Assembly: GCF_001855555.1 (NCBI RefSeq) | Contig: NZ_MKCT01000008.1 | Span: 1 to 41,216, forward strand | Length of the DNA: 41,216 nt | Origin: Chromobacterium sphagni | GTDB lineage: Bacteria > Pseudomonadota > Gammaproteobacteria > Burkholderiales > Chromobacteriaceae | Direction: 5' to 3' | Part shown: one piece after another, positions 1 to 10,838 of the stretch | How positions within the stretch are numbered: position 1 is the first letter of the stretch | Layout: every line of letters begins with the position of its first letter | Notes under the pieces: model-generated | The model's database searches: none | Seen by the model: the letters and a program-made list of their open reading frames with translations, nothing else | Told to the model about the DNA's origin: nothing | Made by a program: the position numbers and the translations under genes

Positions 1-115
1 GACAAATCGTCATCTTGGGTATTTGATTGTATCTAAGGCTGCGTCGCCATATCAAAAGGGGCGGTGCAGTCGTCGCGCAAACACGCTCTGTCATGAAGTG
101 ACGTAGGTTACTGAA
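1..115 (+). other. 3' part of the 16S-23S internal transcribed spacer
   Basis: This stretch lies directly upstream of the 23S gene and so should be the tail of the 16S-23S spacer of the same rRNA operon. I see no tRNA cloverleaf and no open reading frame in it. I also looked for a boxA-like antitermination element and did not find a convincing one; it may lie further upstream, outside the window. The last bases (116-130) pair with the sequence after the 23S gene to form the processing stem. Confidence 0.75.
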
Positions 116-122
116 ATGATAG

Positions 123-3018
<2,896 letters not shown>

Positions 3019-3146
3019 ATCATTTGAGTGGCTTGGGAAACTGAGTGACGAAGATGGAGTGTGAGTGCGACACAATTGAGTACCCGAAAAAATATTCAGA
3101 ACGCGTTGAGAGACGAGTTCAGGCTTCTTGAGTTTGTACCAGTTTA

Positions 3147-3263
3147 TGTCTGGTGGCCATAGCGAGGTGGTCCCACGCCTTCCCATCCCGAACAGGACCG
3201 TGAAACGCCTTAGCGCCGATGATAGTGTGGCATTCGCCATGTGAAAGTAGGACACCGCCAGAC
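3147..3263 (+). rRNA. rrf: 5S ribosomal RNA
   Basis: The sequence follows the 5S consensus: TCTGGTGGCCATAGCGAGG at the 5' end, CCCATCCCGAAC in the loop A/helix III part, and GTGAAACGCCTTAGCGCCGATG in the middle. The ends pair with each other (GTCTGGTGG with CCGCCAGAC, one wobble pair). It lies about 130 bases after 23S, as usual in rRNA operons, and is followed by two intrinsic terminators. The exact ends are uncertain by one to three bases. Confidence 0.96.
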
Positions 3264-3275
3264 GCCCGATAGCGG

Positions 3276-3303
3276 AACCCCAGCTCAATGAGCTGGGGTT
3301 TTT
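3276..3303 (+). terminator. rRNA operon terminator 1
   Basis: A 10-bp perfect stem (AACCCCAGCT with AGCTGGGGTT) has a five-base loop and runs into a T tract ending at 3303. It sits 12 bases after 5S, so it should end the rRNA operon transcript. Confidence 0.93.
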
Positions 3304-3331
3304 GCGTTTGGCGCGCCGGATGAGTTTGTTG

Positions 3332-3362
3332 AAACCCCATGGACCGATTCCATGGGGTTTTT
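3332..3362 (+). terminator. rRNA operon terminator 2, possibly bidirectional
   Basis: A 12-bp perfect stem (AAACCCCATGGA with TCCATGGGGTTT) has a five-base loop and a T tract. It is the second of two tandem terminators after 5S. The leftward gabD gene ends at 3382, so the same hairpin may also stop that transcript, although the T run on the minus strand is only short. Confidence 0.88.
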
Positions 3363-3381
3363 GCGTTCGGCGGTAGCGCGT

Positions 3382-4842
3382 TCAGCGATCCAGCCCGCCC
3401 AGCAGCACGTACTTGATTTCCAGGTAGTCCTCTATGCCGTACTTGGATCCCTCGCGGCCCAGGCCCGACTGTTTGACGCCGCCGAACGGCGCAGCCTCGT
3501 TGGACAGCAGGCCGCTGTTGACCGCTACCATGCCGTATTCCAGGCCTTCGGCGACGCGGAAGATGCGGCCGACGTCGCGCGCGTAGAAGTAGCTGGCCAA
3601 GCCGAACTCGGTATCGTTGGCCAGGCGGATGGCTTCGTCTTCGGTGTGGAAGCGGAACAGCGGCGCCAGCGGGCCGAAGGTCTCCTCGCGGGCGACTTTC
3701 ATATTGCTGGAGACGTTGCCGATCAGCGTCGGCTCGAAGAAAGTGTGGCCCAGCGCGTGGCGCTTGCCGCCGGCGATCAGCGTGCCGCCCTTGGCGAGCG
3801 CGTCGGCGATGTGCTCTTCCACCTTGGCCACGGCGTTGTGGTCTATCAGCGGCCCCTGGGTGACGCCGGCTTCCAGGCCGTTGCCTACTTTCAGCGTGGC
3901 GACGGCGGCGGCGAATTTGGCGGCGAAGGCGTCGTAGACGCCGTCCTGCACATAGATGCGGTTGGCGCAGACGCAGGTTTGGCCGGCGTTGCGGTATTTG
4001 GAGATCAGCGCGCCTTCCACCGCGGCGTCCAGGTCGGCGTCGTCAAACACGATGAAGGGAGCGTTGCCGCCCAGCTCCATCGACACTTTCTTCACCGTGC
4101 CGGCGCACTGGGAGATCAGCTTGCGGCCCACTTCGGTGGAGCCGGTGAAGGAGAACTTCTTCACCGTATCGCTGCCGGTCAGCACCGCGCCGATTTCGCT
4201 GGAGCCGCCGGTGATGACTGAGAACACGCCAGCCGGGATGCCTGCGCGCTCGGCCAGTTCGGCCAGCGCCAGCGCCGACAGCGGCGTCTGGCTGGCCGGA
4301 CGGACCACCATGGTGCAGCCTGCGGCCAGCGCCGGGGCGACTTTGCGGGTGATCATCGCGCTGGGGAAGTTCCACGGCGTGATGGCGGCGGTGACGCCGA
4401 TCGGCTCCTTGGTCACCAGCACGCGGCGGTCGGCGGCGGGACCCGGCACGATGTCGCCGTAGACGCGCTTGGCTTCCTCGGCGTACCACTCGATGTAGCC
4501 GGCGCCGTAGGCGATTTCGCCTTTGGCTTCCGCCAGCGGCTTGCCCTGCTCGCTGGTGAGGATGACGGCCAGGTCCTGCTGGTGCGCCATGATCAGATCG
4601 AACCAGCGGCGCAGGATGACGGCGCGCTCCTTGGCGCTCTTGGCCTTCCAGGCCGGGAAGGCGCGCGCGGCCGCGGCCACCGCGCGCTCGGCTTCGGCGG
4701 CGCCCATCTTCGGCACTTGGCCTATGGTTTCGCCGTTGGCCGGGTTATGCACGGCGATGAATTGGCCGCCGTCGGCATCCAGCCATTGGCCGTCCAGATA
4801 GCATTGCTGGCGCAGCAGCTTGGCGTCTTGCAGATTCAGCAT
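3382..4842 (-). CDS. gabD: NADP-dependent succinate-semialdehyde dehydrogenase (or glutarate-semialdehyde dehydrogenase)
   Basis: This 486-residue aldehyde dehydrogenase is close to E. coli GabD along its whole length and should oxidise succinate semialdehyde to succinate in the cytoplasm. The catalytic glutamate is E256 (in MELGGN) and the catalytic cysteine is C290 (in NAGQTCVCANR), with the partner C292 that can form a redox disulfide in GabD proteins. At the coenzyme-binding position where most family members have KPAS, this protein has RPAS (R181). The start is well supported by AAGGAG nine bases upstream of the ATG. It lies 72 bases downstream of gabT on the same strand, so the two probably form an operon. 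The DavD function on glutarate semialdehyde cannot be excluded, because the families overlap and a glutarate degradation block lies about 10 kb away. Confidence 0.95.
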   Translation of the reverse strand: MLNLQDAKLLRQQCYLDGQWLDADGGQFIAVHNPANGETIGQVPKMGAAEAERAVAAAARAFPAWKAKSAKERAVILRRWFDLIMAHQQDLAVILTSEQGKPLAEAKGEIAYGAGYIEWYAEEAKRVYGDIVPGPAADRRVLVTKEPIGVTAAITPWNFPSAMITRKVAPALAAGCTMVVRPASQTPLSALALAELAERAGIPAGVFSVITGGSSEIGAVLTGSDTVKKFSFTGSTEVGRKLISQCAGTVKKVSMELGGNAPFIVFDDADLDAAVEGALISKYRNAGQTCVCANRIYVQDGVYDAFAAKFAAAVATLKVGNGLEAGVTQGPLIDHNAVAKVEEHIADALAKGGTLIAGGKRHALGHTFFEPTLIGNVSSNMKVAREETFGPLAPLFRFHTEDEAIRLANDTEFGLASYFYARDVGRIFRVAEGLEYGMVAVNSGLLSNEAAPFGGVKQSGLGREGSKYGIEDYLEIKYVLLGGLDR

Positions 4843-4914
4843 GTCGGGTGCTCCTTGAGCAAGCGAGCGGACGCGGCTTCAGGCGGGGCCGCTCGCATTG
4901 GGGGTGTCAGTCGC

Positions 4915-6180
4915 TCAGGCCTTCAGCGCGGCTTCCAGCTTGCCCAGCGCTTCGGCGAAGACCTCGTCTTCTATGGTCAGCGGGAACAAGAAGCGCACCA
5001 CGTTGGCGTACACGCCGCAGGTGAGCAGGATCAGGCCGTTCGCCAGCGCGTGCTGCTGCACCTTCTTGGCGAAATCGGGATCCGGGGCGTGGCCGCCGTC
5101 CTGGTTGAATTCGACGGCTATCATCGCGCCCAGGCCGCGCACTTCGGCGATCTGCGGCACATCTTTTTTCAGGCTGTTCAGCTTTTCCTTCAAGGCGTCG
5201 CCCAGGCGCTGGGCGCGCAAGGCGAGCTTTTCGGTTTCGATCACGTCCAGCACCGCGTGGGCGGCGGCCACCGCCAGCGGGTTGCCGGCGTAGGTGCCGC
5301 CCAGGCCGCCGGGCGCCGGCGCGTCCATCACTTCGGCGCGGCCGGTGAGCGCGGACAGCGGGAAACCGCCGGCCAGCGATTTGGCCATGGTGATCAGGTC
5401 CGGCACCGCGTCGAAATGCTCGCTGGCCAGCAGTTTGCCGGTGCGGGCGAAGCCAGATTGAACCTCGTCGGCGATCAGCAGGATGCCATGGCGGTCGCAC
5501 AACGCGCGCAGCGCCTTGACCCATTCCGCCGGGGCGGCGTAGAAGCCGCCTTCTCCCTGCACCGGCTCGTAGATGATGGCGGCGACGCGAGCCGGGTCGA
5601 TGTCGTATTTGAACAGTCTTTCGAGGCCGGTGAGCGATTCCGCTATCGAGACCCCGTGCAGCGCGTTGGGATAGGGCGCGTGGTAGACATCGCCGGGGAA
5701 GGGGCCGAAGTTCAGCTTGTAGGGCGCCACCTTGCCGGTGAGCGCCATCCCCATCAGGGTGCGGCCGTGGAAGGCGCCGCCGAAGGCGATGATGCCGGGG
5801 CAGCCGGTGAAGGCGCGTGCCACTTTGACCGCGTTTTCAACGGCTTCTGCGCCGGTGGTGAACAGCGCGGTCTTCTTGGCGTGGCTGCCAGGAGTCAGCG
5901 CGTTCAGCTTTTCCGCCAGGCTGATGTAGGACTCGTAGGGCACCACCTGGTAGCAGGTATGGCTGAAGCGCGACAGCTGCTCCGCCACCGCCGCTTCCAC
6001 CTTGGGGTGCAGGTGGCCGGTGTTGAGCACGCCGATGCCGCCGGCGAAGTCGATGTAGCGGCGGCCTTCGGTATCCCATACCTCCGCATTCTTCGCCCGT
6101 TCGGCAAAGAAACCGCACATCACTCCCACGCCGCGCGGGGTGGCGTCGGCCTTGCGTTGCATCAGTTGCTGCTGGCTCAT
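4915..6180 (-). CDS. gabT: 4-aminobutyrate aminotransferase (or 5-aminovalerate aminotransferase)
   Basis: This is a class III PLP-dependent aminotransferase of 421 residues, the usual length for GabT. It should transfer the amino group of GABA to 2-oxoglutarate, giving succinate semialdehyde for the GabD encoded downstream. Visible family motifs include the Asp-containing LLIADEVQSGFARTG around residues 234-248 and the Schiff-base lysine K267 in ITMAKSLAGGFPLS. A GAGGAGA ribosome site lies just before the ATG. GabT and DavT (5-aminovalerate aminotransferase) are hard to tell apart by sequence, so the true substrate could be the C5 compound. A perfect short palindrome lies about 90 bases upstream and may be an operator. 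Confidence 0.95.
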   Translation of the reverse strand: MSQQQLMQRKADATPRGVGVMCGFFAERAKNAEVWDTEGRRYIDFAGGIGVLNTGHLHPKVEAAVAEQLSRFSHTCYQVVPYESYISLAEKLNALTPGSHAKKTALFTTGAEAVENAVKVARAFTGCPGIIAFGGAFHGRTLMGMALTGKVAPYKLNFGPFPGDVYHAPYPNALHGVSIAESLTGLERLFKYDIDPARVAAIIYEPVQGEGGFYAAPAEWVKALRALCDRHGILLIADEVQSGFARTGKLLASEHFDAVPDLITMAKSLAGGFPLSALTGRAEVMDAPAPGGLGGTYAGNPLAVAAAHAVLDVIETEKLALRAQRLGDALKEKLNSLKKDVPQIAEVRGLGAMIAVEFNQDGGHAPDPDFAKKVQQHALANGLILLTCGVYANVVRFLFPLTIEDEVFAEALGKLEAALKA

Positions 6181-6266
6181 GGAGATCTCCTCGGGGCCGC
6201 GTGGCGATCGCTTGGCGATGCCCGGCGTTGTCGATATCGGCGCTGGCGGTATGCCGGCGCGTTAGC

Positions 6267-6281
6267 AGATCATTCTATGAT
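6267..6281. promoter_or_regulatory. palindrome upstream of gabT, possible operator
   Basis: GATCAT-TCT-ATGATC is a perfect inverted repeat with 6-bp arms. It lies 87 bases upstream of the gabT start, in an otherwise empty 229-base gap between gabT and the TolC-like gene. A poor promoter-like pair for the minus strand (TAGCTT, 17 bases, TAGAAT) overlaps it. The position fits an operator for a gabTD regulator, but no regulator gene is adjacent. I saw nothing else clear in the gap. Confidence 0.35.
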
Positions 6282-6409
6282 CGTGTTTAGCAAAAAGCTA
6301 CATGTGCAATGAAAAGTTAAACACTTGTGGCGGCAGGGGCACAGCGAGACAGCGGGGGCAGGGGCGCGCCGCACGGTTTGGCGTCCATGCGGCGCGGAAA
6401 AGGCGGGAT

Positions 6410-7744
6410 TTAGCGGACGATCACCTGGTTGACTTCGCTCAGCACTTGCGGCTCAAGCTGGCCGGCGGATTGCGCCAGCGCCAGCTTGGCGGTGAGATAG
6501 CTGTACTTGGCGTTGGCCAGGGTGGTGACGGCGGTGTAGTAGGCCTGTTCCGCCTGCAGCAGGTCTATGCTGGTGCGGATGCCCACTTCCTTGCCCAGCC
6601 GGGTGGAGTCCACCTTGCTCTTGGCCGACAGCAGCAACTGCTGCTGGGCGCGCACCAGCGCGGCGCCGTTGGTGACGCCCAGAAAGGCCTTGCGCACATC
6701 CTCCTTCACCTGGCGGCGGGTGGCTTCCAGCTGGTCGCGCGCGGCGTCGCGCAGTGCCACCGCCTCGCGTACCTGGGAGCTGATGCCGCCGCCGGAGAAC
6801 AGCGGCACGCTGACTGTGACGCCGATATTGCTGCCGCGGGTGTGCGGATAATTGCCGGACTGGTTGTTCACATTGTCGGTATAGCCGGTGTTGAGGGTGA
6901 CGGTGGGCAGGTGGTTGCCGCGTTTTTCGGTGACAGTCTGCTCCGCCAGCTGCAGGTTCTGTTCGGCGCTCTTAATGCGCAGGCTGTTGCGTTGCGCCAG
7001 ATCCATCCAGGCCTCGAGTCCCGCGGGTTTGGGCGGGTCTAGCGGCAACTGGTCGCGCACGGTCTGGATGGCGGCCGGGTCCAGGCCGGTCAGCCGCTGC
7101 AGATTGTGCTGCGCCAGCTCCAGATTGTTGGCATCGTTGATTTCCTGAGCCACCGAGCCATCGTAGCCGGCCTGAGCCTCGTTGGTGTCGGTGATGGTGG
7201 CGGTGCCGACCTCGAACGCGGTCTTGGCCTGCTGCAGCAGGTTGAGGTAAGTCTTTTTGCTGGCGCGGGTGGCGGCCAGCGTGTCCTGGGCGCGCAGCAC
7301 GTCGAAATAGGCCTGGGCGATATCCAGGATCAGCTGCTGCTCGGCGGCGTCGAAAGTGGTGTCGGCCAGCTCCGTGCCTATCTTGCCCTTGCGGTAGCCG
7401 GTGTATTTTCCCGTATCGAACAGCGGCTGCTGCAGGCCCAAGGTGTAGCCGTGGGCTTCATAAGGAGAGTTGCGCACCACATTGCCATAGGCGTCGGCGA
7501 TGGAGGAGGGCTGCAGCGGGTTGTTGTATTGGTAGTTGCCGTTCAGGCTGACCTGCGGCAGCAACTGCGAGCGGCCTTGCACCAGTTTTTCCTGGCCGGC
7601 GTCGCGTTGCGCGCGCGAGGCGGAGAAGTCGGCATTGTAGTCGCGGGCGGCCTGCCAGGCGCCGACCAGATCGAAAGCCTGGCTGGGGAGGGCAAAGCCC
7701 AGCATCAGCAGGCTGCCCAGTAAGGTGAGACGGTTGTTCTTCAT
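6410..7744 (-). CDS. TolC-family outer membrane efflux protein
   Basis: The 444-residue product is a TolC-type channel that would form the outer membrane exit duct of the tripartite pump encoded upstream. It begins with a signal peptide (hydrophobic LTLLGSLLMLGFALPSQA, likely cut before FDL). There is no lipobox cysteine, so it resembles TolC rather than the lipoprotein OprM/NodT group. Two repeated halves are visible, each with long amphipathic helices; typical pieces are QPLFDTGKYTGYRKG in the first half and VPLFSGGGISSQVREA in the second. It lies last in the tetR-adaptor-RND-TolC order on the minus strand, starting 10 bases after the stop the RND gene would have if its frameshift is repaired. 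The ribosome site is weak, which fits translational coupling. Confidence 0.92.
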   Translation of the reverse strand: MKNNRLTLLGSLLMLGFALPSQAFDLVGAWQAARDYNADFSASRAQRDAGQEKLVQGRSQLLPQVSLNGNYQYNNPLQPSSIADAYGNVVRNSPYEAHGYTLGLQQPLFDTGKYTGYRKGKIGTELADTTFDAAEQQLILDIAQAYFDVLRAQDTLAATRASKKTYLNLLQQAKTAFEVGTATITDTNEAQAGYDGSVAQEINDANNLELAQHNLQRLTGLDPAAIQTVRDQLPLDPPKPAGLEAWMDLAQRNSLRIKSAEQNLQLAEQTVTEKRGNHLPTVTLNTGYTDNVNNQSGNYPHTRGSNIGVTVSVPLFSGGGISSQVREAVALRDAARDQLEATRRQVKEDVRKAFLGVTNGAALVRAQQQLLLSAKSKVDSTRLGKEVGIRTSIDLLQAEQAYYTAVTTLANAKYSYLTAKLALAQSAGQLEPQVLSEVNQVIVR

Positions 7745-7754
7745 TTAGTGCTCG

Positions 7755-7893
7755 TTATTTTTGCTGTGGAATCGCTTCTTGCTGCTCATCGCGCCTCACG
7801 CCGAACCATTGGGCGTACAGCGCCGGCAGGAACAGCAGCGTCAGGACTGTGGCCACCAACAGGCCGCCCATGATGGCCACCGCCATCGGTCCC
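7755..7893 (-). pseudogene. out-of-frame C-terminal segment of the RND pump gene
   Basis: This stretch encodes the expected last part of the RND protein (GPMAVAIMGGLLVATVLTLL, then FLPALYAQWFGVRRDEQQ and a TAA stop), but in a different frame from the upstream coding sequence. The switch happens at a run of three C (plus strand 7891-7893) where four would restore the frame. Repair gives 1025 residues, normal for the family, with transmembrane helix 12 intact. The segment therefore shows either a real one-base deletion or a sequencing/assembly error. Confidence 0.85.
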
Positions 7894-10831
7894 AAAAGGT
7901 GCTGCGGGTCAGCGGGATCATCGCCAGAATGGCGGCCAATGCTGTCAGCATTATGGGCCGAAAGCGCCGCACAGTGGAACCGATGATGGCCTCGAAGCGG
8001 TCTATGCCCTCGGCGATGTCGTGCTCGATCTGGTCCACCAGGATCACTGAATTGCGCATGATCATGCCGGACAGCGCGATCACCCCCAGCATCGCCACGA
8101 AGCCGAAAGGCGCTTGGAAGGCAATCAGCGTAAGGGTTACGCCTATCATGCCCAGCGGCGCGGTGAGCACCACCATCAGCGTGCGCTGGAAGCTCTGCAA
8201 CTGCAGCATCAGGAGTGTCAGAACTGCAACAATCATCAACGGCGCCACCGCGGCGATGGCCTTTTGCGATTTACCGCTGGATTCCAGCGTGCCGCCGGCC
8301 TCGATGTGGTAGCCCAATGGCAGCGTTTTCTCCAGCGCGGCCATTTTCGGCGACAGCTGGGTGGAGACGTCCGCGCCCTGCACGCCATCGGTCACGTCGG
8401 CGCTAACGGTGATGGCCGGCAGACGGTTTCGGCGCCAGATGATGCCTTCTTCCGGCTGGTAGTCGATATGGCCGATCTGTGAAACCGGCACGAAGCGGCC
8501 GCTGGCGGTTTGCAGCATCAGATTGCCTAGACCGGCGACGTTGTTGCGCTCTTCCGGATTGAGACGGGCGACGATGGCTATGCTCTGGTTGCCTTCGCGG
8601 TACTGGCTGACCGCGCTGCCGGAGATCAGCATCTGCAGCTGTTGCGACAATTGTTGCGACGACAGACCCAGCGCGGCGGCCTTGTCCTGGTCGATGTCTA
8701 TCCGCAGCGCTTTGGCCTGTTCGCCCCAGTTCTGATTGACGTGTAGCGTGGACGGATGGCTGCGCAGCAGTTTCTCCACCTGTTCGGCGATTTTGCGCAC
8801 TTCATCGTGGTCTGGCCCCATCACGCGGAACTGCACCGGATAGCCCACCGGCGGGCCGTTTTCCAGCCGGATGACGCGGCCGCGAACCAGCGGGAAGTCA
8901 TTGTCGAAAATCTTCTCCAGCCTGGCCTTGACGGTTTCGCGCACATGCTCGTCGCGCGTCATCACCATCAACTGCGCGTAGTTGGTGTGCTGCTGCTGCT
9001 GGTCCAGCGGCAGGTAGAAGCGCGGACTGCCGCTGCCAACATAGCTGGTGACGCTGAGGACATTGCTGTCGGCGCGCGCCAGTTGTTCCATCTTTTCCAC
9101 TTGCTGCAGCGTGGCCTGGTAGCTGGCGCCGCGCGGCAGCCGCATGTCCACCATCAGCTCCGGCCGGTTGGACGAGGGGAAGAACTGCTGCGCCACCAGC
9201 AGGCGGAAGGCGATCAGCGATAGCGCGAAGGCGGCCAGCGTGGCGGCAATCACCGTCTTGCGGTGGTCCAGACACCATGTCAGCAGCGCGCGGAAGCGTT
9301 GATAGAACGGTTTCTGGTAGACATCGTGCGCTTCATGATGGGCATGGCTGGGCAACAGCTTGTAGCCCAGATAGGGGGTGAACACCACCGCCACTATCCA
9401 TGACAGCACCAGCGCGATGCCGACCACCGCGAACAGGCTGAACACATATTCGCCGGCCATCGATTTGGCCAGCCCCACCGGCAGGAAGGTGGCAGCGGTG
9501 ATCAGGGTGCCGGTCAGCATTGGAAAAGCGGTGCTGGTGTAGGCGTAGGTGGCGGCCTGGAACTTGTTCCAGCCTTGCTCCAGCTTCAGCGACATCATTT
9601 CCACCGCGATGATGGCATCGTCCACCAAGAGGCCCAGCGCGATGATCAACGACCCCAGCGAGATGCGCTGCAGGTCGATGTTGAAGAAGTACATCGCCAG
9701 GAAGGTCATCGCCAGCACCAGCGGAATGGACAGCGCCACCACCACCCCGGTGCGCAGGCCCAGGCTGAAGAAGCTGACCGCCAGCACGATCACCACCGCC
9801 TCCAGCAGCGAGCGCATGAATTCGCCGACCGCGTCTTTTACCACCTTGGGTTGGTCGGACACCGCGTGGATCTCCACCCCCAGCGGCAGCTTGCTCTTGA
9901 TGTTGCCGACGGCGAGGTCCAGGTTGTTGCCCAGTTTCAGCACGTCGCCGCCGCTTTTCATGCTGATGGCCAGCGCCAGCACCGGCTTGCCGTTGAAGCG
10001 CACGCTGGTGGCGGGCGGATCGATATAGCCGCGCTTGACGCTGGCGATGTCGCCCAGCCGGAAAGATTTGCCGGCCACGCTGACCGGCGTGGCGGCCACC
10101 GCCGCCACCGAATCGTATTTGCCGCTGGGGCGCACCCAGATGCGGTCGGACGCGGTTTCAAAGGTGCCGGCCGGCGTCATCGCGTTCTGCTGCTGCAGCG
10201 CCTGCCAGATGGCGCGGGTATCCAGGCCCAGGCTGGCCAGCTTGGCGCTGGCGAGGTCGACATAGATGCGCTGTTCCTGCTTGCCCAGCACCTGCACCTT
10301 GGCCACGTCGGGCACCCGCAGCAGCTCCTGCTTGGCGGCCTCGACGTAGCGCCGCAGATCCTCGTAGCTGAAGCCGTCGCCGCTGAAGGCGTAGATGTTG
10401 CCGAAGGTGTCGCCGAACTCGTCGTTGAAGAACGGTCCCTGGGTCCCGGCGGGCAGGGTGTAGGCGATGTCGCCCAGCTTCTTGCGCACCTGGTACCACA
10501 GCTGCGGCACGTTTTTGGGCGGCACGTCTTCGCGCAGCGATAGCACCAGCAGGCTTTCGCCTGGCTTGGTGTAGCTTTGCACGTAGTCTATCTCGCCCAT
10601 CTCCTGCAGTTTTTCCTCCAGCTTGTCGGTGACCTGCTGTTCCATCTGCTCGGTGGTGGCGCCCGGCCATTGGGCTTGCACCAGCATCGCCTTGAAGGTG
10701 AATTCCGGGTCTTCCTTCTGTCCCAGCTGGGTGTAGGCCCAGGCGCCGGCCAGCATCAGCACCACCATCAGGTAGCGCACCAGTGCCTGGTGCTGCAACG
10801 CCCATTCGGAAAGATTGAGTTTCTTCATCAT
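7841..10831 (-). CDS. RND efflux transporter permease, frameshifted near the C terminus
   Basis: This inner membrane proton-driven pump of the AcrB/HAE1 superfamily has 996 residues as it stands. Family features include an N-terminal transmembrane helix, the first porter domain, and TM4 with the paired aspartates (LGLLVDDAIIAVEMM), which carry protons. A second membrane half begins around residue 520 (RKTVIAATLAAFALSLIAF). The frame is lost after RSTFW, 18 residues before the stop, removing the last helix; see the segment at 7755-7893. Two start codons (10831 and 10828) are possible: AGGA lies 4 bases before the first and 7 before the second, so the second may be used. The adaptor gene ends only 7 bases upstream. 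Overall it resembles TriC/MexK-like pumps that work with a TolC, but the substrate cannot be told. Confidence 0.9.
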   Translation of the reverse strand: MMKKLNLSEWALQHQALVRYLMVVLMLAGAWAYTQLGQKEDPEFTFKAMLVQAQWPGATTEQMEQQVTDKLEEKLQEMGEIDYVQSYTKPGESLLVLSLREDVPPKNVPQLWYQVRKKLGDIAYTLPAGTQGPFFNDEFGDTFGNIYAFSGDGFSYEDLRRYVEAAKQELLRVPDVAKVQVLGKQEQRIYVDLASAKLASLGLDTRAIWQALQQQNAMTPAGTFETASDRIWVRPSGKYDSVAAVAATPVSVAGKSFRLGDIASVKRGYIDPPATSVRFNGKPVLALAISMKSGGDVLKLGNNLDLAVGNIKSKLPLGVEIHAVSDQPKVVKDAVGEFMRSLLEAVVIVLAVSFFSLGLRTGVVVALSIPLVLAMTFLAMYFFNIDLQRISLGSLIIALGLLVDDAIIAVEMMSLKLEQGWNKFQAATYAYTSTAFPMLTGTLITAATFLPVGLAKSMAGEYVFSLFAVVGIALVLSWIVAVVFTPYLGYKLLPSHAHHEAHDVYQKPFYQRFRALLTWCLDHRKTVIAATLAAFALSLIAFRLLVAQQFFPSSNRPELMVDMRLPRGASYQATLQQVEKMEQLARADSNVLSVTSYVGSGSPRFYLPLDQQQQHTNYAQLMVMTRDEHVRETVKARLEKIFDNDFPLVRGRVIRLENGPPVGYPVQFRVMGPDHDEVRKIAEQVEKLLRSHPSTLHVNQNWGEQAKALRIDIDQDKAAALGLSSQQLSQQLQMLISGSAVSQYREGNQSIAIVARLNPEERNNVAGLGNLMLQTASGRFVPVSQIGHIDYQPEEGIIWRRNRLPAITVSADVTDGVQGADVSTQLSPKMAALEKTLPLGYHIEAGGTLESSGKSQKAIAAVAPLMIVAVLTLLMLQLQSFQRTLMVVLTAPLGMIGVTLTLIAFQAPFGFVAMLGVIALSGMIMRNSVILVDQIEHDIAEGIDRFEAIIGSTVRRFRPIMLTALAAILAMIPLTRSTFWDRWRWPSWAACWWPQS

Positions 10832-10838
10832 GCCTTCC

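Noticed and set aside
4582-6312. A 576-codon open frame on the plus strand opposite gabD and gabT
   Set aside because: It is antisense to two clear genes, and is a result of the GC-rich third positions. The translation is rich in Gly, Ala, Gln, Arg and His without any family motif.
7885-7900. Programmed -1 frameshifting at the RND frameshift
   Set aside because: The site lacks a standard slippery heptamer and I see no downstream stem or pseudoknot; a deletion or sequencing error is simpler.
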